Shown here: piece by piece, positions 55,301 to 64,000 of the stretch | Layout of the letters: each line of letters starts with the position of its first letter | How positions within the stretch are numbered: the first letter of the stretch is position 1 | Assembly (NCBI GenBank): GCA_002633025.1 | Contig: NMRB01000184.1 | Span: 77,882-141,881, forward strand | DNA length: 64,000 nucleotides | From: Notospermus geniculatus | Taxonomy: Eukaryota; Nemertea; Pilidiophora; Heteronemertea; Lineidae | Reading direction: 5' to 3' | The notes under the pieces: model-generated | The model's input: only the letters and a program-made list of their open reading frames with translations | The model's database searches: none | Told to the model about the DNA's origin: nothing | Made by a program: the position numbers and the translations under genes

Positions 55301-58279
55301 CTTGCCATCGGGAAGGTGCCGGTATTAAATTTCTCCAGTAAGTTTCGGAGATTTCGTAGGTAGGCCTATTACTAGTGCGCAAGTCCGAGTCGAGCCATGC
55401 GCTGGTGTCATTCTGATCTCGCGCGTCAGTAGTAAAACTACAAACAACAAAAAGTTCCCAATTAGGCCCTATCAAAAACTAAGTACATGTACAGCTTTTC
55501 TGATACCTGAAGCTTTGGAATGTCTTTTTGACTTCCGATATTAGCCGGTGGCCACCCACCAAAATACCCCTCGGGCAATGGCCAGTCTGTTGACCAGCCC
55601 CGGGGACAGTGGTCAATCGCGATGACCACAAACAATTTTTAACTTCAAGATCAAAACTAATCTGATAAGCTGATAAAATCTGACGTTTTCGGTCGGCCTC
55701 TCTGGCTATCTTGATATTACTGAAAAGTGCCTCCTTACTAATTGGGACTGAGCTGTCGATATCGAATTTAGATAAGTCATCGGCAGACGTTGAGAGAAGT
55801 CAGTCCCAGGGTCCGGCGGGTGATCAAGACTCAGATATCGCACAAGCTGTCAGAGTGGTGCAGTGGAGACAGCGGTGCCTGTCACCCGCCGAGGTTGCGG
55901 GTTCGACCCCTCTCGGACTGGTGATTCATGCGAGAGAGAGGCTAGGTCTGTCTTAATAACGGCGCTGCTCCACTTGACAGTTTTCTGGCAGACGTTGGCT
56001 CACAATGCGCAATTCAGCATTGTTTGTGTCATGTCAGCTTACGCTGGGACCAATGACACAAACAACTGCTCGCAGTTGAGTTGCCCATTGAGAGCCAACT
56101 TCTGCGAAAAAACTGTCAAGTGGAGCAACGCCTTTAGTTCAATTTTTTATATTACTTTGTCATTTCATTTTTGTCAAATGAATCGACAACATCGTCGGTT
56201 CTCTTGTTTCCCCCTACATTGCAGTTCATCCCTCCAAGCTATTCGAAAAGCAATTTGATTTTGACTTGTTCTGATGGTTTTGTGATATTTCGAAGGGAAT
56301 AAACAGGAACGGGTCAATGGGACTCAAAAGCTGAGAGTTTTTCTAAGTAATTCGGGACCGTGTCATGTTTTTGAGCGGATGTAGCCGGTTAAGACGTCTC
56401 GGTCCGCAGCTTCCGGGTTGGCACGCGTCTCGACCAATTATCGGGGCAGACAAAATAATGAAGAGATGCGATATGTCTAAATCAAAACAAGGGGGACACT
56501 AATTGTATGAAGCGTGCTCCGTGGGACTTCATATCTGAGTGCAAAATACTAGTCCTCGCCGCACCTTTTCGGAGCGCCTCTGGTTGAGGCCTCGGCACAC
56601 CCGACGAGTCTTGTCCTAAAGTGCCTCAAAGTTGGAAAGATACGCAATTTCGCCAAATTTTCCACTGGCCCCATACTACCCAGCCAGCTAATCATATCAT
56701 AGTTGTGTTATCAACCCTCTGAAGCCAAAAAGAGGCTAATATGCATTTTCCACTGAAGTGATTGCTTCTAAATACCAACGCATTCTAGCATGCATAATAA
56801 TTTCTTTTCTATAATTTGTAAGATAAAGGGATTCCAACCAAACGGTTACTACAGGTCCCTGCTGCTGAAAACAGCACTGACGGACCTTATCTCAAATTAA
56901 GGATAATACACATGTTGCGTCGATCCTACATCATGATAACGAATTCATCAAACTCTAATTAAGGGGATTAGAGATCGATCATCTGATCATAGCAACTAGA
57001 TAACTATCTAGAGAACTTTTACTAGATACATGTAACCAGTTACTACCCATATATATGACGTAATGCGCGGGAGCGGAACAAGTGATTACGTCACTGGTCG
57101 CGGGCGGGATTAACGTTCAAAGGCTGAGTTCGTGTCGGGGGTTCGTCCGGTTTCTGGGTCTGGTTTTCCAATCAGTTGAAAGTTTAGGGATAGGGATAGA
57201 TTACATTTGTTATTAGCGAGGTTTAGAAATCAAACGATAAACGTAAACGTTAACGACAGCGTTATTTTTGTACCGAAAATGCAATATAAAATCTGGTTAA
57301 TTTGTAGTATGAAAAATAACGTTGTAAAGTTTACATTGATCATCCTCTCATCAATGGTCTCGCTCCTCTTCGTATGCTCGCACATACTGATGAAGAGGAG
57401 CGAGACCAAAGCCCTGCGATGGAAGGATGATATTTATCGTTTGATTTCTAAACCTCTCTATTGTTTGCCTATGTATGAATCTGTTGCGTCTTGAGCGGAC
57501 ATCCACACTGACTCATTAGAAGACCATTCCGCTCACCCGGCGTCAAATTCAAATCTCTATCACTCACGAGTTAATCATGCGTACGGAACAACTCAACAAG
57601 ACGAAATGCCAACCTGCCTGCCCCTCGGGCAGACGGGAGTGGGCACAGGTCGAAACGACAGCGCTCACCCGCACTTGTCGCAAAACAAAACTCCCCTCCC
57701 GACACCCCGTCATAAGTTCCACCCGTCTCATTTCGTCTGTGTGTCTCATGTTGAGTCTCGGCCCCAGTCAACCAGTGCCGGCCACACCCATACCGTCATC
57801 TGCACCGAATGACCCTTATCTTACGTTGATAGGTAAAAAACAACAATTGTCTCTTTCCCATGTCGGGGAAACCTGAAATCGACGAAGCACTTGCAACATA
57901 ATCATTCTTAGTAGAGAGGTTTAGAAATCAAACGATAAACGAAACGTTAACGACAGCGTTATTTTTGTACCGATGATGCAATATAAAATCTGGTTATGTG
58001 AAAAATAATGTTATCGTAAAGTTTTCGTTTATCGTTTGATTTCTAAACCTCCGTAATAAAGAAAAATAAACTTACATTGCCGGAGAAAGTTGAGGTGTGC
58101 CAACAAGATCTCTCCATGGTAGGGATTGGTCAGTCGGTTGAAGTCATCCCTGGTCAGCTGACACAGCTCACGTCCGTGCATGTGTTGGAACTTTTTAACG
58201 TCCACATCATGGAGGCTGTACTCTTTTTTCGCCCACTCCAGCCACTGGCGGACGTGCTCCGGCGTCCACAGGGAGGGAT
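43331..58279 (-). CDS. ERG: ERG/FLI1-family ETS transcription factor, PNT domain to C-terminus (5' partial)
   Basis: Exons in reading order: 58279-58076 (PNT/SAM domain, [20 protein letters not shown]), 54706-54557 (linker), 44510-44463 ([16 protein letters not shown]), 43860-43331 (ETS domain and tail). All junctions are phase 1. The ETS domain runs from [13 protein letters not shown] to [10 protein letters not shown] and keeps the DNA-contacting helix residues [20 protein letters not shown]. The tail ends HIGSYYA, like HLGTYY/HLGSYY of ERG/FLI1. PNT and ETS sequences are slightly closer to FLI1 in places ([16 protein letters not shown]), as expected for a pro-orthologue of both. ERG binds GGAA sites and controls mesodermal, endothelial-like and skeletogenic programmes in animals. 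Exons before the PNT were not found and probably lie beyond 64000. The linker exon is not recognisable from vertebrate sequence and is placed by splice sites and phase. Confidence 0.93.
44189..44391. mobile_element. MITE with CCACCAGAGGTCGC terminal inverted repeats
   Basis: CCACCAGAGGTCGC (44189-44202) is exactly inverted at 44378-44391 (GCGACCTCTGGTGG). A 203-bp element in the last ERG intron, non-coding. Confidence 0.75.
45490..45650. repeat. Inverted repeat cluster around GAGCTATCTGCT
   Basis: The stretch contains CACTTGAGCTATCTGCTGAGC, its inverse GCTCAGCAGATAGCTCGCGTG, and a third copy GCGAGCTATCTGCTAGAG. Foldback-type repeat in the large ERG intron. Confidence 0.5.
45709..48728. repeat. 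1.5-kb tandem duplication with hairpins and a tRNA-like module
   Basis: Copy 1 (about 45709-47226) and copy 2 (about 47227-48728) repeat at a 1518-bp offset with only small indels and substitutions. Both start AGTATGGCGGGCGCCGAACC and end CGACTTGATAGTTTGA. Each unit contains a strong hairpin (CTCGCTC...CCGTCACC / GGTGACG...GAGCGAG; 46559-46607 and 48074-48126). Each also has a tRNA-like module whose A box TGGCGCAGTGG and B box GGTTCGATACC (46889-46899, 46933-46943) are intact in copy 1 and decayed in copy 2. Within the 54.5-44.5 kb ERG intron. Confidence 0.85.
48729..48880 (+). pseudogene. Non-LTR retrotransposon reverse-transcriptase C-terminal fragment
   Basis: The plus frame after the tandem block contains [21 protein letters not shown], followed by KHEFYRTL. 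This resembles the E(D/E)E.H.LF.C..Y motif found at the end of LINE ORF2 proteins (CR1/Jockey/L2-like). Only about 50 codons remain and the rest of the element is missing. Family assignment is by motif only. Confidence 0.6.
49242..49415. mobile_element. Short element of the GGATCCAG-ended family
   Basis: Ends CAGGCGCTGATCCGGG and CCTGGATCCGTCCCTG; interior shared with the SACM1L-intron copy at 33805-33961. Slightly longer because of an internal partial duplication of ATTTGGAGCAAAT-type sequence. Confidence 0.6.
49416..50683. other. ERG intron sequence, nothing supported
   Basis: No conserved frame or clear repeat recognised. Confidence 0.4.
50684..50841. mobile_element. Near-perfect palindromic MITE (CTCCAGGGCCCGGTTGCAC ends)
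   Basis: The first 46 bases are inverted exactly at the other end; the arms continue with GTTGGCTTCTAACTT / AAGTTAGAAGCCAAC to leave a loop of only about 20 bp. Non-coding foldback element, 158 bp. Confidence 0.85.
51219..51309 (-). CDS. Candidate alternative first coding exon of ERG (short isoform)
   Basis: Minus strand: ATG at 51309-51307 in good context (GCAACCATGG), 30 codons starting [17 protein letters not shown], then donor CCTG|GTAGGC in phase 1. Spliced to the next ERG exon (44510, phase 1) it would give a 222-residue protein with the ETS domain but no PNT domain. TATATA and TATAAA lie 82-101 bases upstream of the ATG. PNT-less ETS isoforms from internal promoters are known in several animals; this one is inferred from sequence only. 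Confidence 0.5.
51391..51410 (-). promoter_or_regulatory. TATA elements before the candidate short ERG exon
   Basis: On the minus strand, TATATA (51410-51405) followed 8 bases later by TATAAA (51396-51391). TATAAA would place initiation near 51365, leaving a 5' UTR of about 55 bases before the ATG at 51309. Confidence 0.45.
51411..53148. other. ERG intron sequence, nothing supported
   Basis: No exon or repeat recognised apart from a direct repeat of TTGACCTCGGCTGCAGG near 52277 and 52307. Confidence 0.4.
53149..53256. mobile_element. Palindromic MITE (CCCGTATTCATAAAACTACTT ends)
   Basis: CCCGTATTCATAAAACTACTT is inverted as AAGTATGTTTATGAATACGGG, with an inner palindrome ATCTTTTGTTCAACACAAAAGAT. 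Confidence 0.7.
53258..54053. mobile_element. Nested foldback elements with TGCACAAA(A/G)CATCTTAAG ends
   Basis: The outer ends CCATATGCACAAAACATCTTAAG and TTTTTTGTGCATACGGGGCC are inverted. An inner pair, GTGGTATGCACAAAGCATCTT (about 53341) and GCTTTGTGCATACCAC (about 53951), is inverted too, so one copy appears to have inserted in another. The core contains a duplicated GAGAAATCCTACTGAGTTGAG block (about 53713 and 53879). Confidence 0.65.
54803..54965 (-). CDS. Second candidate alternative first exon of ERG
   Basis: Minus strand: ATG at 54965-54963 ([19 protein letters not shown]...), 54 codons, then donor CTAC|GTGAGT in phase 1, only 96 bases before the acceptor of the ERG linker exon (54706), which needs phase 1. 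A protein from here would skip the PNT domain (about 296 residues). Upstream are an inverted CCAAT box and a TGACGTAA CRE-like site. Inner ATGs (for example MTYYSMLP) could be used instead. Coding status is uncertain. Confidence 0.35.
54973..54993 (-). promoter_or_regulatory. CCAAT and CRE-like sites before 54965
   Basis: ATTGG at 54973 (CCAAT on minus) and TTACGTCA at 54986-54993 (TGACGTAA on minus), in GC-rich sequence that includes GGCCGCCGGCG. This is promoter-like composition just upstream of the candidate exon. Confidence 0.35.
55851..55925 (+). repeat. tRNA-derived SINE head
   Basis: A box TGGTGCAGTGG (55856-55866) and B box GGTTCGACCCC (55900-55910), 33 bases apart. A body with inverted arms follows at 55967-56125, so this is probably one SINE family with the 46.9-kb module. 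Confidence 0.55.
55967..56125. repeat. Inverted repeat with GCTCCACTTGACAGTTTT ends
   Basis: GCTCCACTTGACAGTTTTCTG is inverted as AAAAAACTGTCAAGTGGAGC; within it TTGGCTC / GAGCCAA and a TTGTGTCAT / ATGACACAA pair extend the foldback. The same family as 27425-27606. Confidence 0.65.
56126..57217. other. ERG intron sequence, nothing supported
   Basis: No exon, RNA gene or clear repeat recognised. Confidence 0.4.
57218..57457. mobile_element. GAGGTTTAGAAATCAAACG MITE, interrupted by another element
   Basis: The ends GAGGTTTAGAAATCAAACG and CGTTTGATTTCTAAACCTC are inverted. Compared with the intact copy at 57915-58051, about 100 bases (57333-57431) are extra. The insert has its own foldback (GGTCTCGCTCCTCTTCGTA / GATGAAGAGGAGCGAGACC) and belongs to the family seen at 17784-17890. 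Confidence 0.8.
57915..58051. mobile_element. Intact copy of the GAGGTTTAGAAATCAAACG MITE beside an ERG donor
   Basis: 137 bp with terminal inverted repeats of about 26 bp. Its right end lies 24 bases from the edge of the ERG PNT exon (58076), so the element occupies the start of that intron. Confidence 0.85.
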
Positions 58280-61200
58280 CTGTTCGAGAAGGAGACTTGT
58301 TATACATTGAAGGTGTGTAAATGTACGGCGTTACGTAGAGATAGATTGGCACTCTATGACGAAAATAATAGCCGCTCCCTTTCCAATCTCATCACAGTGC
58401 TTCACAGAAAAGACCGAATCTTCTGAGTGGATCTGATTTGATAATGCGACAAAGTCCTCGTCTTCCGAAAAATGTGAAATAATATCCAAGTCTCTGCAAA
58501 GGTCAGGAAGACCACGTGCTGTCCAAAGAAACGCGCGGAAAATAAACAGATCTCAAAACGGTCCGCAGAAAAAAGGAAACAGTCCCAACTCGACACGAGG
58601 TTTAATATTGTTCTTAACACAGGACGAGGTAATTTCCGTCCTCACACACGAAAGAACAAGCCGTTTCCGAAAACTTATGAAGTTTCCCTCCACCCCACGT
58701 GTTAAATACGCCAGGGAACCTGTTGCGAGTGACGTGCCACGTGCCGGCCGATTTCGAGCTTTGGACCAATCAACGCCCGCTGCGGTTGACCGCATCTGCG
58801 GACCGGCGGCGTTTTCGACCAATCTGACTCAACCGACTGCCCCCCGGAGAGGCCGGCCAGTCCTTCTGGATAAATCTTTTCGGATCACTGCTGGGCTTGA
58901 TATGAGTTAAAATAAACATATCGGGTTACCATCTGGAGTTGATATTAATGTAGCCACACGATTTTGTTTTTGTAGTGACGGTTTTTTTTCTAAACGCGTG
59001 TCTTTCTACACGCGTCCATGTATAAATTACCAGCAAAACGATTTTGAAAATCGGGAGTGACAGAGGCCTACTATATCAATCCAGTTGCTGGCTTGACGGA
59101 CCTAGGCCTAGGACCTAGGACTTCATCCACGATCTATGGATACGGATACTAATATTAGTTCTGGAAAGGCAAAATTAAGGCCTTTCAGGACTCTGATAGT
59201 TTTTTTTTCTCACTAAATTTCATGAGCCGGACATCGTCCGGTATCAGACACGTTTTGAACTCAGTGGCATGTTTGCGGCCAAAAATACAAACAAACTCGT
59301 CATGAGAAAGACCCCAGCTCTCCTGTCAACGTCTCACTGAAAGTCCATCTGTTCCGTGACGACCTCCTCCTGATGGACCAAATCCCATGAGCCAATTAAC
59401 AAATTATAAGTGCATTTGAAGCACGCGGGGACGGGGGGCCTGCGGCGAGGGAAGAATGGGGTGAACAATGGCCCACAGCGAGGCCGGGGTTTACGGAAAC
59501 ACCCGAACGTGTCTTCGGGGACCCGAAGTTGAACGGCTCGCCGCTGTCGTAAGAATCTCCAATGAGAGAAGCTTATTCTCGTATTTTAAAGTCATTTGGT
59601 CCCATCTTTAAGACCAAGTGGCGATGACTGGAGCCAAATTTTCTTGACGGTCCCCCACAACCACTTGCTGCCCTGCGCACAACAGGTTGTCCATGGTGAT
59701 GTTACCTGACCCCTGATAGCAACACCACGACATGGCTGTATGATCGTCACCCGTCCGTGACTGCGGAAATATCGTCTGACTGGACACCAGGGTAACGATA
59801 CCTTGATGAGAGCTTTCAAACACTAATTAAGGACTTGCAACTGTGGAATTAGCAACAGAATTACATAATGCACGATTACTGAATTTGTAAAAAGTGGCGT
59901 GACTTTAGATCGAAGAAAGCCACACTGAGCGGACTACACTTCGGACTTGTCTCAAGTTTTTCGCCTACGACATGCCCTGCCATAACCTCCACGGGCCTAA
60001 AATACTTGATCAGTAATTAAATTTTAATTTCTGGCACATTCTTATTCAAACAGATGCCAATGACGCATCGTTGTAGCATGTAGACGGGAAAAAACAATTA
60101 CAAACGTAGGCCTACCTGTATACATATCTTCACCCATGTGAAAATGACTTTTGACTCAGGACAGAGCTAACTTGGAGATTTTTTACGTTCAACAATCTGG
60201 CCTTACAGATTTTGATTGGAAGGCATATGCACACTATTCAAGAAAAACAGACAAAAAAACTACAAAAGAATCAGTTCCAATCAAACTTGAAAGTCTTTGT
60301 CGGGTACTAGAATATCTGTGTTGTAACTTGGAGGAATTGTCAGTATAATTCCTCCAAGGTTGTAATAAGGGTACGATTTCACTATTTTCTAGAAAAACTT
60401 GAAAACCTTTCTTTTTAATTTTTTTTGACTAGGCCTTTGATGTTTTAATTTATGTATCCATCTTTTTATGGTATGTTTTATTGTACAGTGCACAGAAAAT
60501 ATTTTTACATCAATGTTGCACTTTCAATCGACTAAATTATTATTATTATTACGATTACGATTCCCCCAAGTTCATTTCGTACAGATTCGACAGATTGCAC
60601 AACAAACAAATTATCTATGGTCATTCAAAACGTGTCATAAAACTCATTGGTGATACAACGGCGTGGATTCCCGTGGACACACGATATAGGCCCGCCCCAG
60701 GGACCAACACAATTTACTCATTTGTTTATACAAACATAGTTACACTCCACCTTCCAACCGTTCATCTCATTAGACCTGTGACTAAAACAGGCAGGGCAGG
60801 GGTTCGAACACCCTTTTGTTCTCAGAAGAAGGCAGTCTGTCACTCGTTCGGTGTTCGATGTAACTCGGCCTACATGGCAAACTAGCGGATCCTCTATTCT
60901 GGAGGTAAAGTGCACAAGAACCAGACATCCTACTGAAGTCGCCCAAGATTCGAACATCTCCGACCGCACGATCGGTCTTCGGCTAATTTTGGAGCAGCTC
61001 CAAGGATTGTTGTTGGATTGTTTTACTGAGGACTGATTTCATGTCAGTGGCTGTGCTCATGATGAACCGATGATTTGATCTTGTCCAGCCATGGGTTTGC
61101 ACCGGTGGATGGTCATTTTGTCACCTCGGATCGGTCACTTTTGGTACACCACACGCCTCTGAGTGTCATCCCACTGTATGAAGTGTTTGAAGGACAATCG

Positions 61201-64000
61201 GGGAGCAGCCGAGACAGATGTCGGGACAGAAAGACTGATGGCTTGAAGTGCTCATCAACATTATGATATGACCGTATGAACAAACAGATTGTAACATTAG
61301 CAAACAAGGATTCATGGACAATGAGGATCGTGCCTGTCCACACCTGGAGATGTCAAAATGGACAGTGAGGTGCTAATTGGGAGATTAGAGCCCTCCGCGG
61401 GAGGAAGGTGGGAAACAGTCACAGCGCTACAGGTGGACAGACATTCTGATCAAATGATACAAACATAGCATATGTTTTATCTTTGGGTTGACTGCACCTC
61501 GTTGACGTGCAGTCTGTCCCTTTTGCCTGGCATGACCAATACACTCACGGAAAGTTTTGAGAAGCAAGCCACGAATGAAAATAGAAACAAGCCCGGCCAA
61601 AGACAGACGTCGACGAAAAATAATTCCGTCTTGACCAATGTCCAATGGCGAGGCCTGGATGATCTCTGTCCAGGGATGACTATTGATGCTGAATAGATCA
61701 TGCATAAGCGACAAAACGCTGGCCAACGTCCATCTGTCGAAATCCTCACCACAACAATAGTTTCCACCAGTTAGCGTCTCGGAAAGCTTTGCTCCGGAAC
61801 TGGTCAACTTCCGGTCCGCTGCCCGCCACTTGAACATACGGCCATTTTTCAGCAATGGTCATTTGAAACAGAAATAGTTTCAGCCGCTGCATTTTAGCGC
61901 TATATTCTGTTTCTGTGTACCATTTGGTAGATTCAAATCATTACAAACTCAAAATACCACGTGGTCCGACAGGAAATTGACTTCTCCAAAAACTTTTTTC
62001 CGGCTGATAACTTAGCAAAATGTCATGATCAACATCGGCCTCGGCCTTCAGGCCTGAACCTTATCAAAGGACTCAGTCTTCTGTGAAATATTAATTGACC
62101 AGGGCTGTTGTTTACAATGTTGCTTACAAGTTCTCAGAACAATACATCAAATGGTGTTTCTTGCGTCATCTAAAGGAAGGAAAGCGGGCTTCCAGGAAAA
62201 AATCTCTTTGCAATTCGGGAAGTAGGCCATGGACGATACATCATCGAAATAAAGTGATTAGGGGAAGGCCGTACCCATATGATAATTTTGATCTCTCGAC
62301 AACATCCGTTTGCCGACCACGGATCATCCGAAATGGCCGACGCTCGTCATGTGTCTATCGCTAAGGGTCGCTTGGACCCCCGGCCAGGTCGAACCCTGTC
62401 ATGACGCACCACTCTCGCTTTCTTCATCATGAATATCCAATTCGCCAATGACCCTGTCATATCAATAGAATCATAATGAAACCAATCCCTTTGTAACCCC
62501 GGCCGGCAATATCCCTTTCCCCGTTTTGAGATATCAAGTGTAGGCTACCTGGCCCGTTGCTATGAGGTGTTTGGTGTTCAAGGTCAAGGCAAATCGCAAC
62601 CTTTGACCACTTTCACCGCCATATTTTACCGTTTTCACCATTTGATTTCGTCCAAAGGATCCTTCAGACCATTTTTTAAAGGCCCGCAGAGTGCAGTTCA
62701 AGCCACGCCTAGATTTGGTTCTCGATCTCACCGGTAGGGTATTCAAATCCTATCGGTCAGACCGGGAACCAGTCTAGGCCTCAAGGACGAAGAGTTAAAT
62801 ATTCGTCCTTGACCTTCTATCAATGCATCCTGACCCCCGCGTCAGGAAAAACAAAACACCACAACACCCATCGCCCAGGAAACCGAAAAAAATCGTCCCC
62901 CGTCCAAAGCAATACATCAGAGCTTCTTTTTCTGCCCTTCACATGAATCACGGGAAACATAACTGGCCAATCTATTCATTTCTTTTGCCATCGACGTAAT
63001 GAGCTTTCTTTTCACCCATCACGTGACCCAATAGATTCATTAGACCATTTTTGCCTCCGCATTGGAGATGTCATCGATGCAGGTGCGGCGGCCATTTTCT
63101 TTACTGATTATCATACCCGATGCGCATATTCTCAGAGGACGCATTGAAAAATTCAATGGCAGCATAAATGGTAATCATTTGATATTCCGCGGATGAATAT
63201 ACTGACACGTGGCGTGTCAAATTGTCGATCTCGTGCAGTGTCTCGCGTGGCCCGAGGCTTGAGGAGACAGGAGCAACACGCGTTAAACGTGAGGTGGGGC
63301 GCAGTCATCGACGGAGGGCCACGAAAGTGTCTCTCAAACGAAGGATTAGTACATTTTGGCTAATTATAAAGAAGAAAAGTCAATAATTGGGTGGATGCTG
63401 ATATAAACATTGAGCGCGTGTCTGCTCGTTTAACTGCTGGATAGTTTTACCGCCGTGGGGGCATTGAAACTCACCGGTTGGCGACCCATGCAGAGTTTAT
63501 TTGGACGAGTTTAACGGTGTGCCACATATTGTCAAATTCTGGTACTAATAAATCAGATAAAATCGAATTAAATCTCGCCTTTCACAACTTTTTGTTTGTT
63601 TTTGAGCGTAAAATCAGAAACATGTTTCAGTTACAAGAATATTTATTAAGATAGATATAAAAATAGATAACATTAATGTTTTTGGTATACACCGTGCTGC
63701 CACCTGTCCGAGGAAAAATAACTATTATAATCAACCATGTAAATAAACAAACCGTAATGTTTACAACTCGAACTAGAGCACCTTTAAGTTGAATCGGTTG
63801 TGGTTTCAGTGAGACATCGAATTCATTATATCAAAGACCTCTTAAGCCATCAAAAGAAAGCAGTGGTCGAAAGAGTTTCGTCATTCTGACCATATGCTCC
63901 TTAATTACCCATAATTCTCATGGCACTGTCTGCCGGAAGTTCTGTTTCCTTGCTGCGAACCATCATGGCGCGCGGCATGAGGTGAACGACATTTCAAAAC
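58280..64000. other. Sequence upstream of the ERG PNT exon
   Basis: The ERG exons preceding the PNT domain should lie in this direction. I found no frame with ERG N-terminal similarity and a phase-1 donor. A CpG-rich patch at about 58650-58870 has promoter-like composition. ATTATTATT at 60538 and T-rich tracts are simple sequence. GC-rich sequence near 63230-63310 and ATGGCGCG at 63965 are unremarkable. Confidence 0.4.

Noticed and set aside
59592-59823. Minus-strand frames near 59.7 kb as the ERG exon before PNT
   Set aside because: Neither frame resembles the ERG/FLI1 N-terminus and no phase-1 donor follows.
63488-63500. Minus-strand ATGGGTCGCCAACCG|GTGAGT as a start exon
   Set aside because: Only five codons in phase 0, not compatible with the phase-1 ERG PNT exon.

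Overview
This is nuclear DNA of an animal. All protein genes are split by GT-AG introns of roughly 0.1-2 kb except one intronless gene, and every gene recognised is a conserved metazoan orthologue. The very frequent word TAGGCCTAC, the dense short inverted-repeat elements and the protein sequences suggest an invertebrate deuterostome, probably an echinoderm or hemichordate. That last placement is inference only. Two assembly gaps (20587-21107, 40999-41143) interrupt the window.

Layout. 1-1443 (-): N-terminal exons of ZFR, running off the left edge. 2.9-4.8 kb: a repeat-built block bounded by a 33-bp direct repeat. 5434-16089 (+): ANKRD27/VARP, 25 coding exons, with a complete intronless SLC25A26-type S-adenosylmethionine carrier nested in its first coding intron on the same strand (6132-6959). 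17.4-22.5 kb: intergenic or UTR sequence with small inverted-repeat elements and a gap. 29220-22520 (-): a ZDHHC1/11-type palmitoyltransferase. 30055-35785 (+): SACM1L, 16 exons, complete. 40276-38443 (-): TMEM231 lacking its first exon, which is probably in the 40999-41143 gap. From 58279 down to 43331 (-): the PNT-to-ETS part of an ERG/FLI1 transcription factor, with two candidate internal first exons (54965-54803 and 51309-51219). 59-64 kb: upstream ERG intron or flank with no supported exon.

The genes are unrelated housekeeping and developmental genes rather than an operon-like system. ZFR/ANKRD27 and ZDHHC/SACM1L are head-to-head; ANKRD27/ZDHHC and SACM1L/TMEM231 are tail-to-tail. VARP and SACM1L act in endomembrane and phosphoinositide traffic, TMEM231 at the ciliary transition zone, ZDHHC in protein acylation, SLC25A26 in mitochondrial SAM import, ZFR in RNA binding and ERG in transcription.

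The most interesting structure lies outside the exons: two Harbinger-like inverted-repeat elements with TWA target duplications that each carry unique exon-like sequence; a MITE split by a second MITE family next to an intact copy that ends 24 bp from an ERG splice donor; a 1.5-kb tandem duplication ending at a LINE fragment; hammerhead-like cores in two repeats; and the possible internal ERG promoters. Coordinates of spliced exons were derived by hand from splice sites, reading phase and remembered family similarity. No alignment or search was run.
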